From positions 7,281,901 through 7,345,900 of the forward strand of contig NC_049997.1 of NCBI RefSeq assembly GCF_000003815.2: 64,000 bases of DNA, written 5' to 3'. A program made the position numbers and the translations under genes. Positions 27,521 to 39,500 of the stretch are shown here, piece by piece (the first letter of the stretch is position 1; each line of letters starts with the position of its first letter). This stretch comes from Branchiostoma floridae. Lineage: Eukaryota > Chordata > Leptocardii > Amphioxiformes > Branchiostomatidae. A model generated the notes under the pieces. That model had not been told where the DNA came from and did not search any database. It saw only the letters and a program-made list of their open reading frames with translations.

Positions 27521-30500
27521 CTTGCATTATAAGCTGATGTGTGGCGGTTACAGACAGTGCACCCCCAAATCTTTCTGTACACCTAAATCTTTTAATTGGG
27601 TGCACCAGTGATGCATTTTGAGCCTCTGAAAAAAGTATATCATCCCACCGTGAAGTTTCATCAGGTCGGTACTTTACTGAATAAAGAGACTCTTGTTACC
27701 ACATCTGTTTTGTGACATGTGAGCAGCAACACCTGTCCTGCAGTACAATGTGAACCAGTCACAATTGCCCTGAAGAAGGTGACAGTCATCGAAATGTTGG
27801 TGAGAATAAAGCATGGTTGTGTAAAAAGAGTTTCTTTATCAGTATATCATCCCTTCATACACAAACCTGTGCGACTTCCAGAGACTGCCAGAGGCCGGCA
27901 GCGATCTCGGGAGACTTGGCGAGCGCGGCGAGGGTTCTCATGAGCGCCGCCTTCAGCTCGGAGGGGACCGGGCACTGCAGCAGGCCGAAGAACAGCACGG
28001 TCGGCATCCAGTGGGGGTGTTCACACAGCGCCAGGCGCGAGTTCTCGTCCTGGGGCAGACATGTTTGAAAAAGGGTTCAAACCTTTGCTATCTACCTTTA
28101 ATCTATCGTAATATGAACCAAGTGCTTGTATTGTGTCATTCTGAGACAACTTGAAAAGAAAGAAAAAAGCATTCATATCTACAGTGCCTTCTAAATTCTA
28201 AGAGACCAACTCTAGTTCTAAGTCAATAGTTGCCCTACTCACAGTCTTTCAGCTATGATTTTAATATTGGGGGTCCAAATATCTTGGTGAGTCACGGTAA
28301 GTGATACAGGCCCCACTGCTAGTATCTACATGTAACTAATTTGTAGGGGGGGTCCCAGGGCATCCACCCTCCATGTTGCAGAGTTTAAGAGAATTTTGAA
28401 GTTAAAATGGTGCATTCTAAGCTATCTTGAGGGGCAAAAGAACTAGAAGACTGTGACCACAAATGTCCTAGGCATCCCTGTTCAATCAGAATTTCATCCT
28501 TGTCAGAGGATCTGCTCCCCTGTGTAAGGACGTCTAGTGCGTCCAATTTCTTGTTATTTTAAGAAAAGAGCGCTCAAATGACGCCTGCCTGCCTACTCAC
28601 CTCCTCTGCTATCCTCTCCGTCAGCTTGAGTACAGAGAGCAGCCCGTCCAGCTCCTGCGCAGTGATGCTGCGGACAGGGTGGCGGTACACGTGATGGCGA
28701 GCGTCTGCCGAGCTGGCTAACTCCTGCCGCAGCCCCTGGTAGTACTGGCTCAGGGAGCTGAAGAAGTGGTCCCAGGAGACGGTCGCACCCGTGCCTCCTG
28801 TTGGGGAAGAGGACATGTTTTTTATTGGTTATCTCTTATCTCTGTTATGAATTCTAGTTTATATGACCAGGGTTGTAGTCAGCACCCATCCTTCTTTTGC
28901 AGCTGGGGCCGGAAAAACAATTTGCTGTGAGCAGCATTTAACCCTAAAAGTGCAGGAAATAGTGTTTTAGAGGGTCTAGATTTCAATATTTTCCATTCTT
29001 ATGATGGCGAGCGTCCGCCGAGCTGGCTAACTCCTGCCGCAGACCCTGGTAGTACTGGCTCAGGGAGCTGAAGAAATGGTCCCAAGACACTGTCGCACCC
29101 GTGCCTCCTGTTGGGAGCAAGAGGACATGTCAGAGTTCTCCCCAAGGGATGGAATAACGGAGGCCCTCCACTATACTCCTAGCCTAGTTCCACTATACTA
29201 CTACAATTGAAATTTAGTGTGTTTCTTTCCAATTTTCTTGGTTAGTTAGTAGTACATTGTACTGGCTCAGGGAGCTGAAGAAGTGGTCCCAGGACACTGT
29301 CGCACCCGTGCCTCCTGCAAGAGGACATAGATCACAATCTCAAGAATTGTAGAGATATGTTTCCAAAGAGGAACATTTTGTTTTTGCTGGCCCATTCTTC
29401 TTATTTCTTCTACCAGCCTATGAAAAAAGAGATCATGACAAACTGAGACTACTTTCTGATTGGTCGATAGTCTAGTTACTGAAGAAACGGTCCCAGGAGA
29501 CTGCCGTACCCGTGCCTCCTATTGGGGGGGAAGAGGACATTGTTTTATATAAGATATGATCTACATAATTCTTGCTACATTTTTCTCATGCTTATGTATG
29601 ATACCGGTGCAATGACCGAGTGGGTAGAGTGTTCGCCTTGCATTCGGTAGGTCGTGAGTTTGATCCCCGGCTGAGTCATACCAAAGACTTAAAAAATGGT
29701 ACATGCTGCTTTCTTTGCCTTGCACTCAGCATTTGAGAAAAAAGAGTATGGAAGTTGAACACACTTCACTACCAGTGGACTAGCCCCCTGCTATAGTGAT
29801 TGCACAAAGTTGTGTGGCCCAGGGCTACTGAAACGGAGATGAGTGCCATCCTATGCACCTGCACCATCAGGCATGGGAAGAATTTTGACTATGTATGATA
29901 CATGTACAATGTACATGCAGATTGAATCCAGATTTATGCAGAAATGTAGACATAGAGCAGTTTCTCATATTTTTCATGTCTCTAGGACGCCAGTTCAGAA
30001 GTAGAACACAAACTTATCTATGGTGATCAAGGGACCCGAAGACAATGATCACAGTAAAGAAAGTCTTGACTTACCATTGGCCTTGAGGAGGGAGAAGCAG
30101 TAGTGAGCACACTGTGGTCCATTGGCCAGTCCTGTCAGCATACTGATGTAAGGTACAAAGAGGGAGGGGGGCACCAGGTCTCCTGCAATCCTCACAAACT
30201 TGTACAGGCTCACCTTGAAGGGGGGAAGGAATGTTCCATCATACTTTTCTCGTAAAAACACTCCTTTCTATTTACCATACAAGTACACTTTCAGTTTCAT
30301 CAATATTGTAGGTACAATTGTAGTGACACTAGTTATCCAAGGGGTAGGCTACATCCATTGTTTTCAAAAGCATTGTACGTAAATCAAGTCGACAGACAGC
30401 GTTTTCAAATTGCAATATTTTCAATATACCTATAGTCAGCGTTCCCGCCAGGTTCTTGAAAGTATGCGTCCAAATATTTGGGAGGGGCGTAATGAGCGCC

Positions 30501-33500
30501 GGAGGAGCGAGACGAGCGCCGCAGGCGCTCGCATTCTAGGGGGGTCCGGGGGCATGCTCCCCCGGGAAAATTTGAATTTCAAACCCTCTAGAACACAATT
30601 TCCTGCAATTTGAGAGGATAATCATGCACTTGAGATTGGACGTCGGTTGCCTCTTTTACTCCCATTTTCAGTTATCGACGACCACCCTCTGCCAATTTTT
30701 TTCCGTCATTGAATAAAAAAATGTCTACCTCCTGCGATCGATGTTGCGCCCTCCCGCATCAAATACAGTAGTTTTCCGAGACGATAAAATAACGGCTCCA
30801 TCACACTTTGTGTTTTTTTCTATTTTGCCCGATGATTTTACTCAAATTTTTCGAATCGGTGGGGTTTTACAAGGCCGCGCCGTCATTTTCTACGAGCGTG
30901 CGTTTGTTTCCTGCGACCTCGGGTAACCCCGTTTTCGGAGTGAAATCTTTGGTTGGATTTCTTTTTAAATAGACCAAGGATGTTATACATTACTCGAAGG
31001 AGGACGATCTGCTGCCTCTTTGGCAGTGATCAGTGCCGGTGTAGCCTTGAAGGAGTAGCCAGAAAGACGTCCCAGCGTGCTGGGCGCTGCGATCGACGAT
31101 CCATCTGGGGAGGGGGGCGTGCCGCGCCATGTGCCACGGAGGCCAATGCTAGTGCACAACCGACTCGATCGACGCCTGACAACAATATTGCGGCCCCTTT
31201 TCTGCCGCAAATTTTTTGTCTTTTTGAAACAAAAGGAATTTTGTAAATAAGAAATAAAGTGTATAGTTTTGAATTCTTCACTTATTTACCGCGCACGTTT
31301 TTTTAACTTGGATAAATGGGGAAACTTTAATAGTAAATTGTTAGCAGCTAGGGAAGAAACACAAGTTGCCAGACGACGGGGCGGCTACCAACATCACGTG
31401 CGCTAATAGTCGGCAACTTTTTTTCCCGGTGACCAATGACAGAGTGTAACATTACATTTATCAAATGCTGATTGGTTATTAAGTTGATTGGATTTGGACC
31501 TGGTGGCCAATCTGGACTGCATGGCGCCAGCGGCCTGTTGTCAAAAATACCGACTGCCAATCATCTGCCCACAGCGTGAGAACTTTTGTTAAGATGTGCA
31601 GCACTCGCGCAGAACAGTTTGTTCGTTCAATACTTGTATTGCCCACAAATCTTTAACAAATACGTGAAAATGAGGACAAGTTAGTATTATGTTAATATCA
31701 GAATATAAAATCTGCATAAGATTTCTTCGAGTGTTAAAGAATGCTGACTGTCAGATGTATTTCACGGACTACAAAAAATTACATTGCGCAACGGACGGCT
31801 CAGACTGGCGCGTGGCAGGGTGTGTTGCACATGGATTCGCTAGTTGTAAAACGTGCCGCCCTCCGCCCCATGCTCAGACTACTGGGATGACCGGAAAGTG
31901 AAGAATTTGAAGTATAAATTGTAAAGGTAGGATTCCTTCTTATAAAGACAGATTTTTTAAAAAGATTCCAGATACATTTTGTACACTGGTGGTACAGGTC
32001 AGCCTTTCTTTCGGAATTTTTTATGGACGCATTCAGCTGAGCCGAGTGCGTCTTTCCAGAAAAAGATGCGTCCAAAGACGTAAAGACGTATGCCTGGCGG
32101 GAACGCTGCCTATAGTATCTTAAAATATTACAATAAGAAACCACCATCAGTTGAGTTGACATCCCTAAGTAGCCCATTTCTAGAGATAACAGATACAGGA
32201 TACCTCACATATCAGGGTTGGACAAGTCCACTAGTCCGATTGTCCCGGGCAAGTGAAAGTGCCCTTCGGACAAGTGCATGTCCTATTCCACTTGCCCGAT
32301 TGGGCATGCAAGTATATAAGATTTTCCTTTGAGTGAGATTTTGATAAATTTGTTATTCATTACAATCTACCATAGCAATATTCAACACAGAGAAATTGAG
32401 TCAGTAATAAAAGAATTCCATTGCTGGAAATGGACATACATAGAAAAATGTTACTCAAATTTCAGGCAAGTGAAAAGTTGGTTCGGGCAAGTAAAATTTC
32501 TATGTGCTTGCCCAATAGGACAAGTGGATTTTAGAAAACTTGTCCAACCCTACAAATAAAGGAGAACTGGTATTACTTACCTGTCTGTGTGGGGGCCTGT
32601 AGTGCTGCCCTGCCAGAAAAGAGCCTGATGGGCTGAGCGACGGTTCAGGCGGGCACCAAAACTCCAAGGCCAGCTGCAACTTCTGTGGGTCCTTCCCATA
32701 CAAGTCAGCAATCTGAGGCACAGGGAAAAAGAAAAAGAAAAAGAAAATTTTCAGTATTAAGGACCAAATATAAGGAACATTAGGGAAAGGACAGGACTGG
32801 TGTTAAGAATAACTTTTCAAAGGTTAACGGTTTGTGCAAGTTTTCCTTTTTGTTCCTTTTTTGCTGAGCACTCTTTTGCCATTTTTTTTGTGGAATGACA
32901 GAAATATTTTCTTCTATTTTCATTTAGTCCCTGAAACTTAACCACTTCTGTGAGTGGCTATACAGGCCTATACCCCTTTCGTGCTAGGTCTTATAGCTAC
33001 AAACTTACCGATGTCTAACACATCAGATAACTAACAAGAAATCTTTTTTAAAAAGCTGTGCCTTGCCGCGTATTTTATGTTATTTTGGTAAGTTAGACTA
33101 GATTCTACGCTTAAAAATCCCGAGTTCCACATGTCGCCCCCCTCCCCTCATTATCATAATTTATGTCAGATGAATTATTGGCACATTAAACAGGTTTTGT
33201 AAAACTTTTTGACCCACAATGAATATGCATTATTTTTTATTACAAACTAAGTTCCTTCTGATGCAATTTGGGATATATCTTTATATAAACATGGTGAGTT
33301 AAAGCGTAGATTTATTACGCTGGACCACATACAGTAACATGCGTCTAGAAGAGCGTTTTAATACTCGCCTGGAATGTACCATTGTGTAACTAAGCCATGA
33401 AACTCGGCACGTTGATCACGTTATTGTGACAATGTGTTTTTGCCCGTAAGTATGTGGTTCGAAAGTCGGTCGAACTCTGGGCTTTGATGAGTTGATCTAT

Positions 33501-36500
33501 TGGTTTGCAAGTCGGTTGAACTCTGGGCTTATTGAGTTGATCTAATGGTTTGCAAGTCGGTTGAACTCTGGGCTTTAATGAGTTGATCTAAAACTGCAGA
33601 ATCTAGTTGCAGCATTGTGGTTTACTTCTGCCCCCCGCCCATTGCGTTGACTGGGCTGAGAGGGGCAGAGGTGGTCCATCCATTGTGGGGCGTTCGCCCT
33701 GTTTCGCAGCTGCAAAATCTAGTTGCAGCATTGTAGTTTCTGCTGTCCCCCGCCCATTATATAGACTGGGCTGAGAGGGGGCAGAGGTCATCCATTGTAG
33801 GACGCTGCTCTGTTTTGCATTTCAAGGGTTGAGACAGACAGTGGTGTCCATTTTGTCTGAGTGGAAATTTCCACTTGGGCTTGCTCCTTGGCAAATTTAG
33901 CAATTTAGTTTGAGAACCAGTAGCGCCCGGAGAGGCTGCCTAGTTTATTGGTTCGTACTTGGTTGTTCTTTAAGCGTGTCAGTTTGGTTACACGCCTTCA
34001 GTTACGTTACGTTTTCAACCCTTGCTGCCCGTGGAGTCCGTGGAGGCTGTCTGATTTACAGGTAGTGTTTTTCAGGGTCTCTGGCAGCTCTGTCTGCTCA
34101 TATTTTGGTTCCTTTTTAGTTTTATTTGGTTCTAGTTAAAGCTGCATTATGAAGCGTCCTCTTTCAATAAAAGTTGCCGTGTACCGTGATCGGTTAACGT
34201 ATGAACAAGTGTTTACTTTGCTGAGCGAGGTTTCGGCTCCCATGAGCAGCATTCAGGCTGTTCAGTCTCTGGGACCAAACTCATTCGACGTGTCATTTTC
34301 CTCGGTACACGAGCGTACATTGTATGCGGGGAAACTGTCTGGTTTAGACGCCGTGGATGTGTCATCTTACGCGGCGGCGGAGATAATTGTCACGGCCACA
34401 AGAATTCCGTATGAGCTCGATGACAACTATGTCAGGAACTGGTTAAATCAATACTGTGCCGTCATCACGTCCCGTATGGTAACATACCGGGACAGACCGA
34501 CCATCAAAAATGGGAACCGGCAATACAAAGTAGTTTTAAAGCCGGGATGCAATATCCCATCAGCATGGAAAATGTATGACGGGAGGATGGTTTTCTTCAG
34601 GTATGTGGGGCAGCCCCGTACCTGCTTGAGATGCAACCAGGAAGGCCATGAGTCGGCAAATTGTGCAGTAACATTTTGCAACAAATGCCAATCCATTGGG
34701 CATTTGGCCATGGATTGTACCAACGATGTTGTGTGCCTCAGTTGCAGGGCAGAGGGACATACGGCCCGCCGTTGTCCCCTGTCCTTCGCAAACAGGATTA
34801 AGATGGGAGCCAGTTGGGCTAAGAGCCAAGAGCTCCCGGCAGGTGTGAGTCAGGTCCGTGAACATCATGATGGACGGGTTCCTCAGGCTGTAAATAAGAC
34901 TGATCGGTCGGAACTGGCCCATGTTTCTGACGCAGAGTCTGGTGTATCTGATCCTGTTTCGCCTCCAGGTCACCCTGGCAGTGTGGACCCGGGTACTTCT
35001 TCGGCTGTGAAGTCGGATGTTTCTTCTCGGGTCGCGGAGCCGGAGGTTTCTCCTACGGTTGCGGTGGTTGAGCCGTCTGAGGACGTGCTGTCGGAGGCCG
35101 CTCCTTCTCTGACCAAGTTTTCTCCGGTCGCGGTGGTTGAGCCGTCTGAGGACTTGCTGTCGGAGGCCGCTCCTTCTCTGGCTAAGCCTGGCCTTTCTTC
35201 CTCTTCTAGCGAGCAGGTACCCTCAACATCTGCTGCTCCGGTACCGGCCCCTCGCGCCCGGTCCCAGAGAAGGAGGCGTAAAGCGGCCAGTCCTATCCGA
35301 CCTGTTACTCGTCGGTACATGTGTCAGGGTTGTGAGTTGGATTACACAATCACTCTGGAGGTGGTGTCTTGTCATCAGTGCAAGGCAGACATAACTCCAG
35401 AATCTGCTCTCCTTGCTTTCTGTGAGGGCCCAGTTTGTCAAAGCGATAATCGCCTCTTTCTTTGTCAGAGCTGCCATGATGGCAACTCTGATATTGCTGA
35501 CAAAGATTCCAGGAAAAGGTGTAGGGGGGATTCCAGTGAGGGTTCTGCCTCTGCAAAGACTTTGTCGAAAGGAAAAAAGATTCGTAAGGAGCCGGATTCC
35601 GACTCCAGTCTTGTTATCGAGGAGTTTCCCTCGGAGAGTCTTCGTTCTGTGGACGGTAACGAGTCTGACTCTACTGTTGGCTCCAGAAGCCTCATCATTG
35701 ATGAGGATACTTCGGATGCCTCTCAGGCTCCAAGTCCCGATTTGGTAGCAAAGGCGAGAGCCATTGTCATCTCCTCTGACTTGTACAAGAATAAGGCTGT
35801 CTTTGTGTGCAACCAGTTTATTTCTCATGGTTGTGACGAACTCTTGCATAGTTTTAGGTCTTTGAAATCTCACCTTGCAAAGGCGCATGGCATCTCCGGG
35901 GACGTTGTGCCTTGTAAGGTTGGTAATTGTTCGAGGTTTTTTAAAACCACCATGTTATGTCTCAAGCACCTCTACAATGTCCACCCCCAATTTGTTAACC
36001 GAATTGGTGTGGAAGGAATTGATGATCTGTACCACTAATTCCTCACATTCCGATGTTGTTTGACATTCCTTCTCTATGTAGCCTCATGGTTCTTATTGCT
36101 ACACTCAATGTCTGTGGGCTCCGTAGTCCGCAGAAGAGGAGGCAGGTTTTCGGCTTTTGCCGTCAACATAAATTTGACGTTGTTTGCCTCCAAGAGTGCC
36201 ATGTTTCGTCAACATCTGAAGCGGTGCTCTGGGAGAAGGAATGGGGAGGCCAAGCGTTTTGGGCATTGGGCTCCTCCCAATCTAGAGGTGTGGGTATTTT
36301 ACTCTCTCCATCTTTCAATTTTGATGTGGTTAAAAAGTCTTGTGACGACAGTGGGCGTGTTGTCTGTGTCGTCTTGTCCGATGGTGCGCGTAATTTCAAA
36401 GTTTGTAACATGTATGCTCCTAACATTTCTGCGGAGCGTACTGGATTTTTTAAAAATTTGTATAAGTTTCTGTCGGGGGCTGAGCCCCTTATTTTGTGCG

Positions 36501-39500
36501 GTGATTTTAACTGCGTTGAAGATGTTGATATTGATAAGAGGGGCGGGAACCCGGCTCATGGTAGTGGCGGTTCCACCGTTTTAAAAGACATTTGCGCCGA
36601 TTTTAATGTGCATGACTCTTGGAGACATGAGAATCCTTCTAAAAAGGTCTTCACTTGGAGACAGCCGACCAAAGGTATTGCCTGTCGGCTGGACCGATTT
36701 TATTCGTCTAAATGCCTCGTCGTTTCAAACTACTGTTTTTTACCCGCATATTTTACAGACCATGACTGTGTGTCCTTGTCAATTTTACCGGATGTGAAGA
36801 AGAAGCCTGGCTTGTGGAAATGTAATGTCTCGATTTTAAAAAGAGACAAAGTTTTAAATGATTTTAAACTCGCTTTTAACAATTGGAAGACTTTGAAACC
36901 AGGTTTTCCTTCTTTGCGAGCCTGGTGGGATGATGTAAAGGCTAGAACTCGCTCTCTCCTGATCAGAATTTCTTGTGAACTGGCTAGGGAGAGACGGGAG
37001 TCCATGTTTACCTTGAATAATGAACTTGTCGATCTCACCAACAAGATGAACGACGGGGCCTCTTCGGCGGACATCTTGCGTAGGTATGAATGTACTAAGT
37101 CTTCCTTGTCCGAGTTGTCCGCTGAGGAGGCTCGCGGTGCTTTTGTTCGGTCCAGAGTCAAGCAATTTGTCGAGGGGGAAAAATGTACCTCGTATTTTGT
37201 AAGCCAGGCCTCTTCCCGAAGTAGGCAGCGACGCATTTCTTCGGTCAGAGATTCTACTGGACGTGTTGTCCAAGATGACGAGGAGATTTTAGACGTTTTT
37301 AAGCTATTTTATGAAGACCTTTTTAGTGCTGAGCCTATTGATAAGTGTGAGGCGAATAACCTTTGTAACAATTTAGAAGGGTCTTTGGATCCTGATGAAG
37401 TCTCTTCATTAGAAGGTCCTCTTTCATTGGATGAGCTTTGGGCTGCATTGTGCAGTATGGAGAATAATAAGTCCCCTGGCAGTGACGGTCTCCCGAAGGA
37501 ATTTTATGTCGCTTTCTGGGACGTCATTGCCGGGGATCTCCTCTCAGTTTTTGAGGAAGTTTTTTCTTCTGGCGAGCTCTCTCAGAGCCAGAGGTTTGGT
37601 GTTATTACTCTCCTTCCAAAAAAAGGGGACCCTCTGGACCCGAAGAACCGTCGCCCCATCTCTTTGTTAAATTGCGATTATAAGATTCTTGCAAAGGTCC
37701 TTAACAATAGGCTTAAGATGGTTGCCGCCTCGGTCATCAGTCCTGACCAGACATGCGGTATACCAGGCCGGTCGATACAATGTAACCTACTTTTGATGAG
37801 AGATATCATTACATATGTTAATATAAATAACTTTGACTGTGCGATCATTTCTCTGGATCAGGCCAAGGCCTTTGATAGAGTGAATATTGATTTTCTTCAC
37901 TTGACTCTTACGAAGATGGGTTTTGGCCCGGTTTTTCGCAAATGGGTTGCTATATTGTACCACAACATTACCAGTGCTGTTCTCGTCAATGGGTCGCTAT
38001 CATCTTCTTTTTCTCTCTCAAGAGGTGTTCGGCAGGGGTGCCCTATGTCACCCCTGCTGTACGCAATTTCTTTGGAGCCATTTGCCGCTACAGTAAGGGC
38101 CGACGCTGCGATTCACGGCCTCAGGTTGCCTGGTGGCCGTGAAGTTAAGATCTCGCAGTATGCGGACGATAACTCGGCTATTGTTACAACCGATGAGTCG
38201 ATCCGCCGGCTCTTTGCTGTTATTGACATGTATAACAGAGGTTCCGGGTCTCTTTTAAATCTTGACAAATGTATGGGTCTCTGGCTAGGTAGTTGGAGGA
38301 AAAGACTCGATTGTCCGAAGAATTTCAAATGGACATCTGTATCCATACGTTTATTGGGAGGTACTTTTGGAAGTGTTAATATGCCTTTAGTCAACTGGAG
38401 GGAGAGGCAAGCTAAGTTTGAAGCGGTTCTGCGAAGGTGGGACAGCTTCTCTTTATCCTTCGCTGGCAAGGTTGTCGTCGTTAATAACCTTGCTTTATCT
38501 ACTTTGTGGTATATTGCTCCTGTATTTTCTCCTCCCGAGTCAGTCGTCAAGGACATTACGAGAGCCGTCTTTAAGTTTTTCTGGAGTTATCGTGCAGAAC
38601 TGGTCTCTAGACAGACAGTTTTGCTACCTTTGGACAAAGGTGGATGGGATCTCATTGATTTTGGAGTGAAGGCCAATTGTTTTTATTGTCGGCCGTTTAC
38701 CAATATTCTTGACCGGCCGGATCTTCCATGGGTCCAGTTGGCAAAATATTGGCTGGGTTTTTTTGCCCGTCGTTTTGAACCATCATCGTGGTCTAACAGT
38801 TCCCCCCACTCTCCTGAGGCTCCACCTCACTATTCTTTGATGCGGAAGCTCACCTTGGAGTTTGTTAATGCTTCTGCTTCGAAGACTTGGGACAGGATAT
38901 GCACCGTGCAGTCTTTGTACAAAGCTGCCATTTTAGCTCGTTCTCATACCCCTTCCGCTTGTTTTTTAGAGCGGGGTGTTGATTGGTCACTTGTTTTTTC
39001 AACGGTGCATAACACTCTCCTTGAGAATAACCTAAAGGAGCTTTCCTGGAAGGTCGCACATGGGGCTCTCAAAACCAACTACTTGACTTGTTCGATTTGG
39101 CACAGAACTCCTTCCCCTCTTTGTCCGAGGAGAAACTGTAGAGCTACGGAGACCGTTACCCATGCCATCTGGTCTTGTGGCGAGGTGCTCCTGACCTGGA
39201 CTTGGGTCGAAGGATTCATTAGGCGATGGGTGGTCTCTAGTTTTCGTGTTTCTCGCGCGGTCGCTCTCTATGGTGTTATGTCGTCTACCCTGAAGAAGTG
39301 TAAGAGAGATGTCTGCACCTACATTTTGGCCGTCGCTCGGTCTAAGATTTGGTGGTCCAGGTGTCAGGCTCTCTTTGACAATAATTTCGTATCTCACATT
39401 GAGCTGGTGTCTCTAATCAAGGAGGCTCTTAGGTTTAAACTCAAGATGGAGTTTGTTCGACTTGGTTCTGAAAGTTTCTTGGCTGAGTGGTGCCAATCTG

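Noticed and set aside
30437-32108. Host gene inside the 1.67-kb element
   Set aside because: Frames are short, overlapping and without domains; the block has transposon ends and a perfect duplication.
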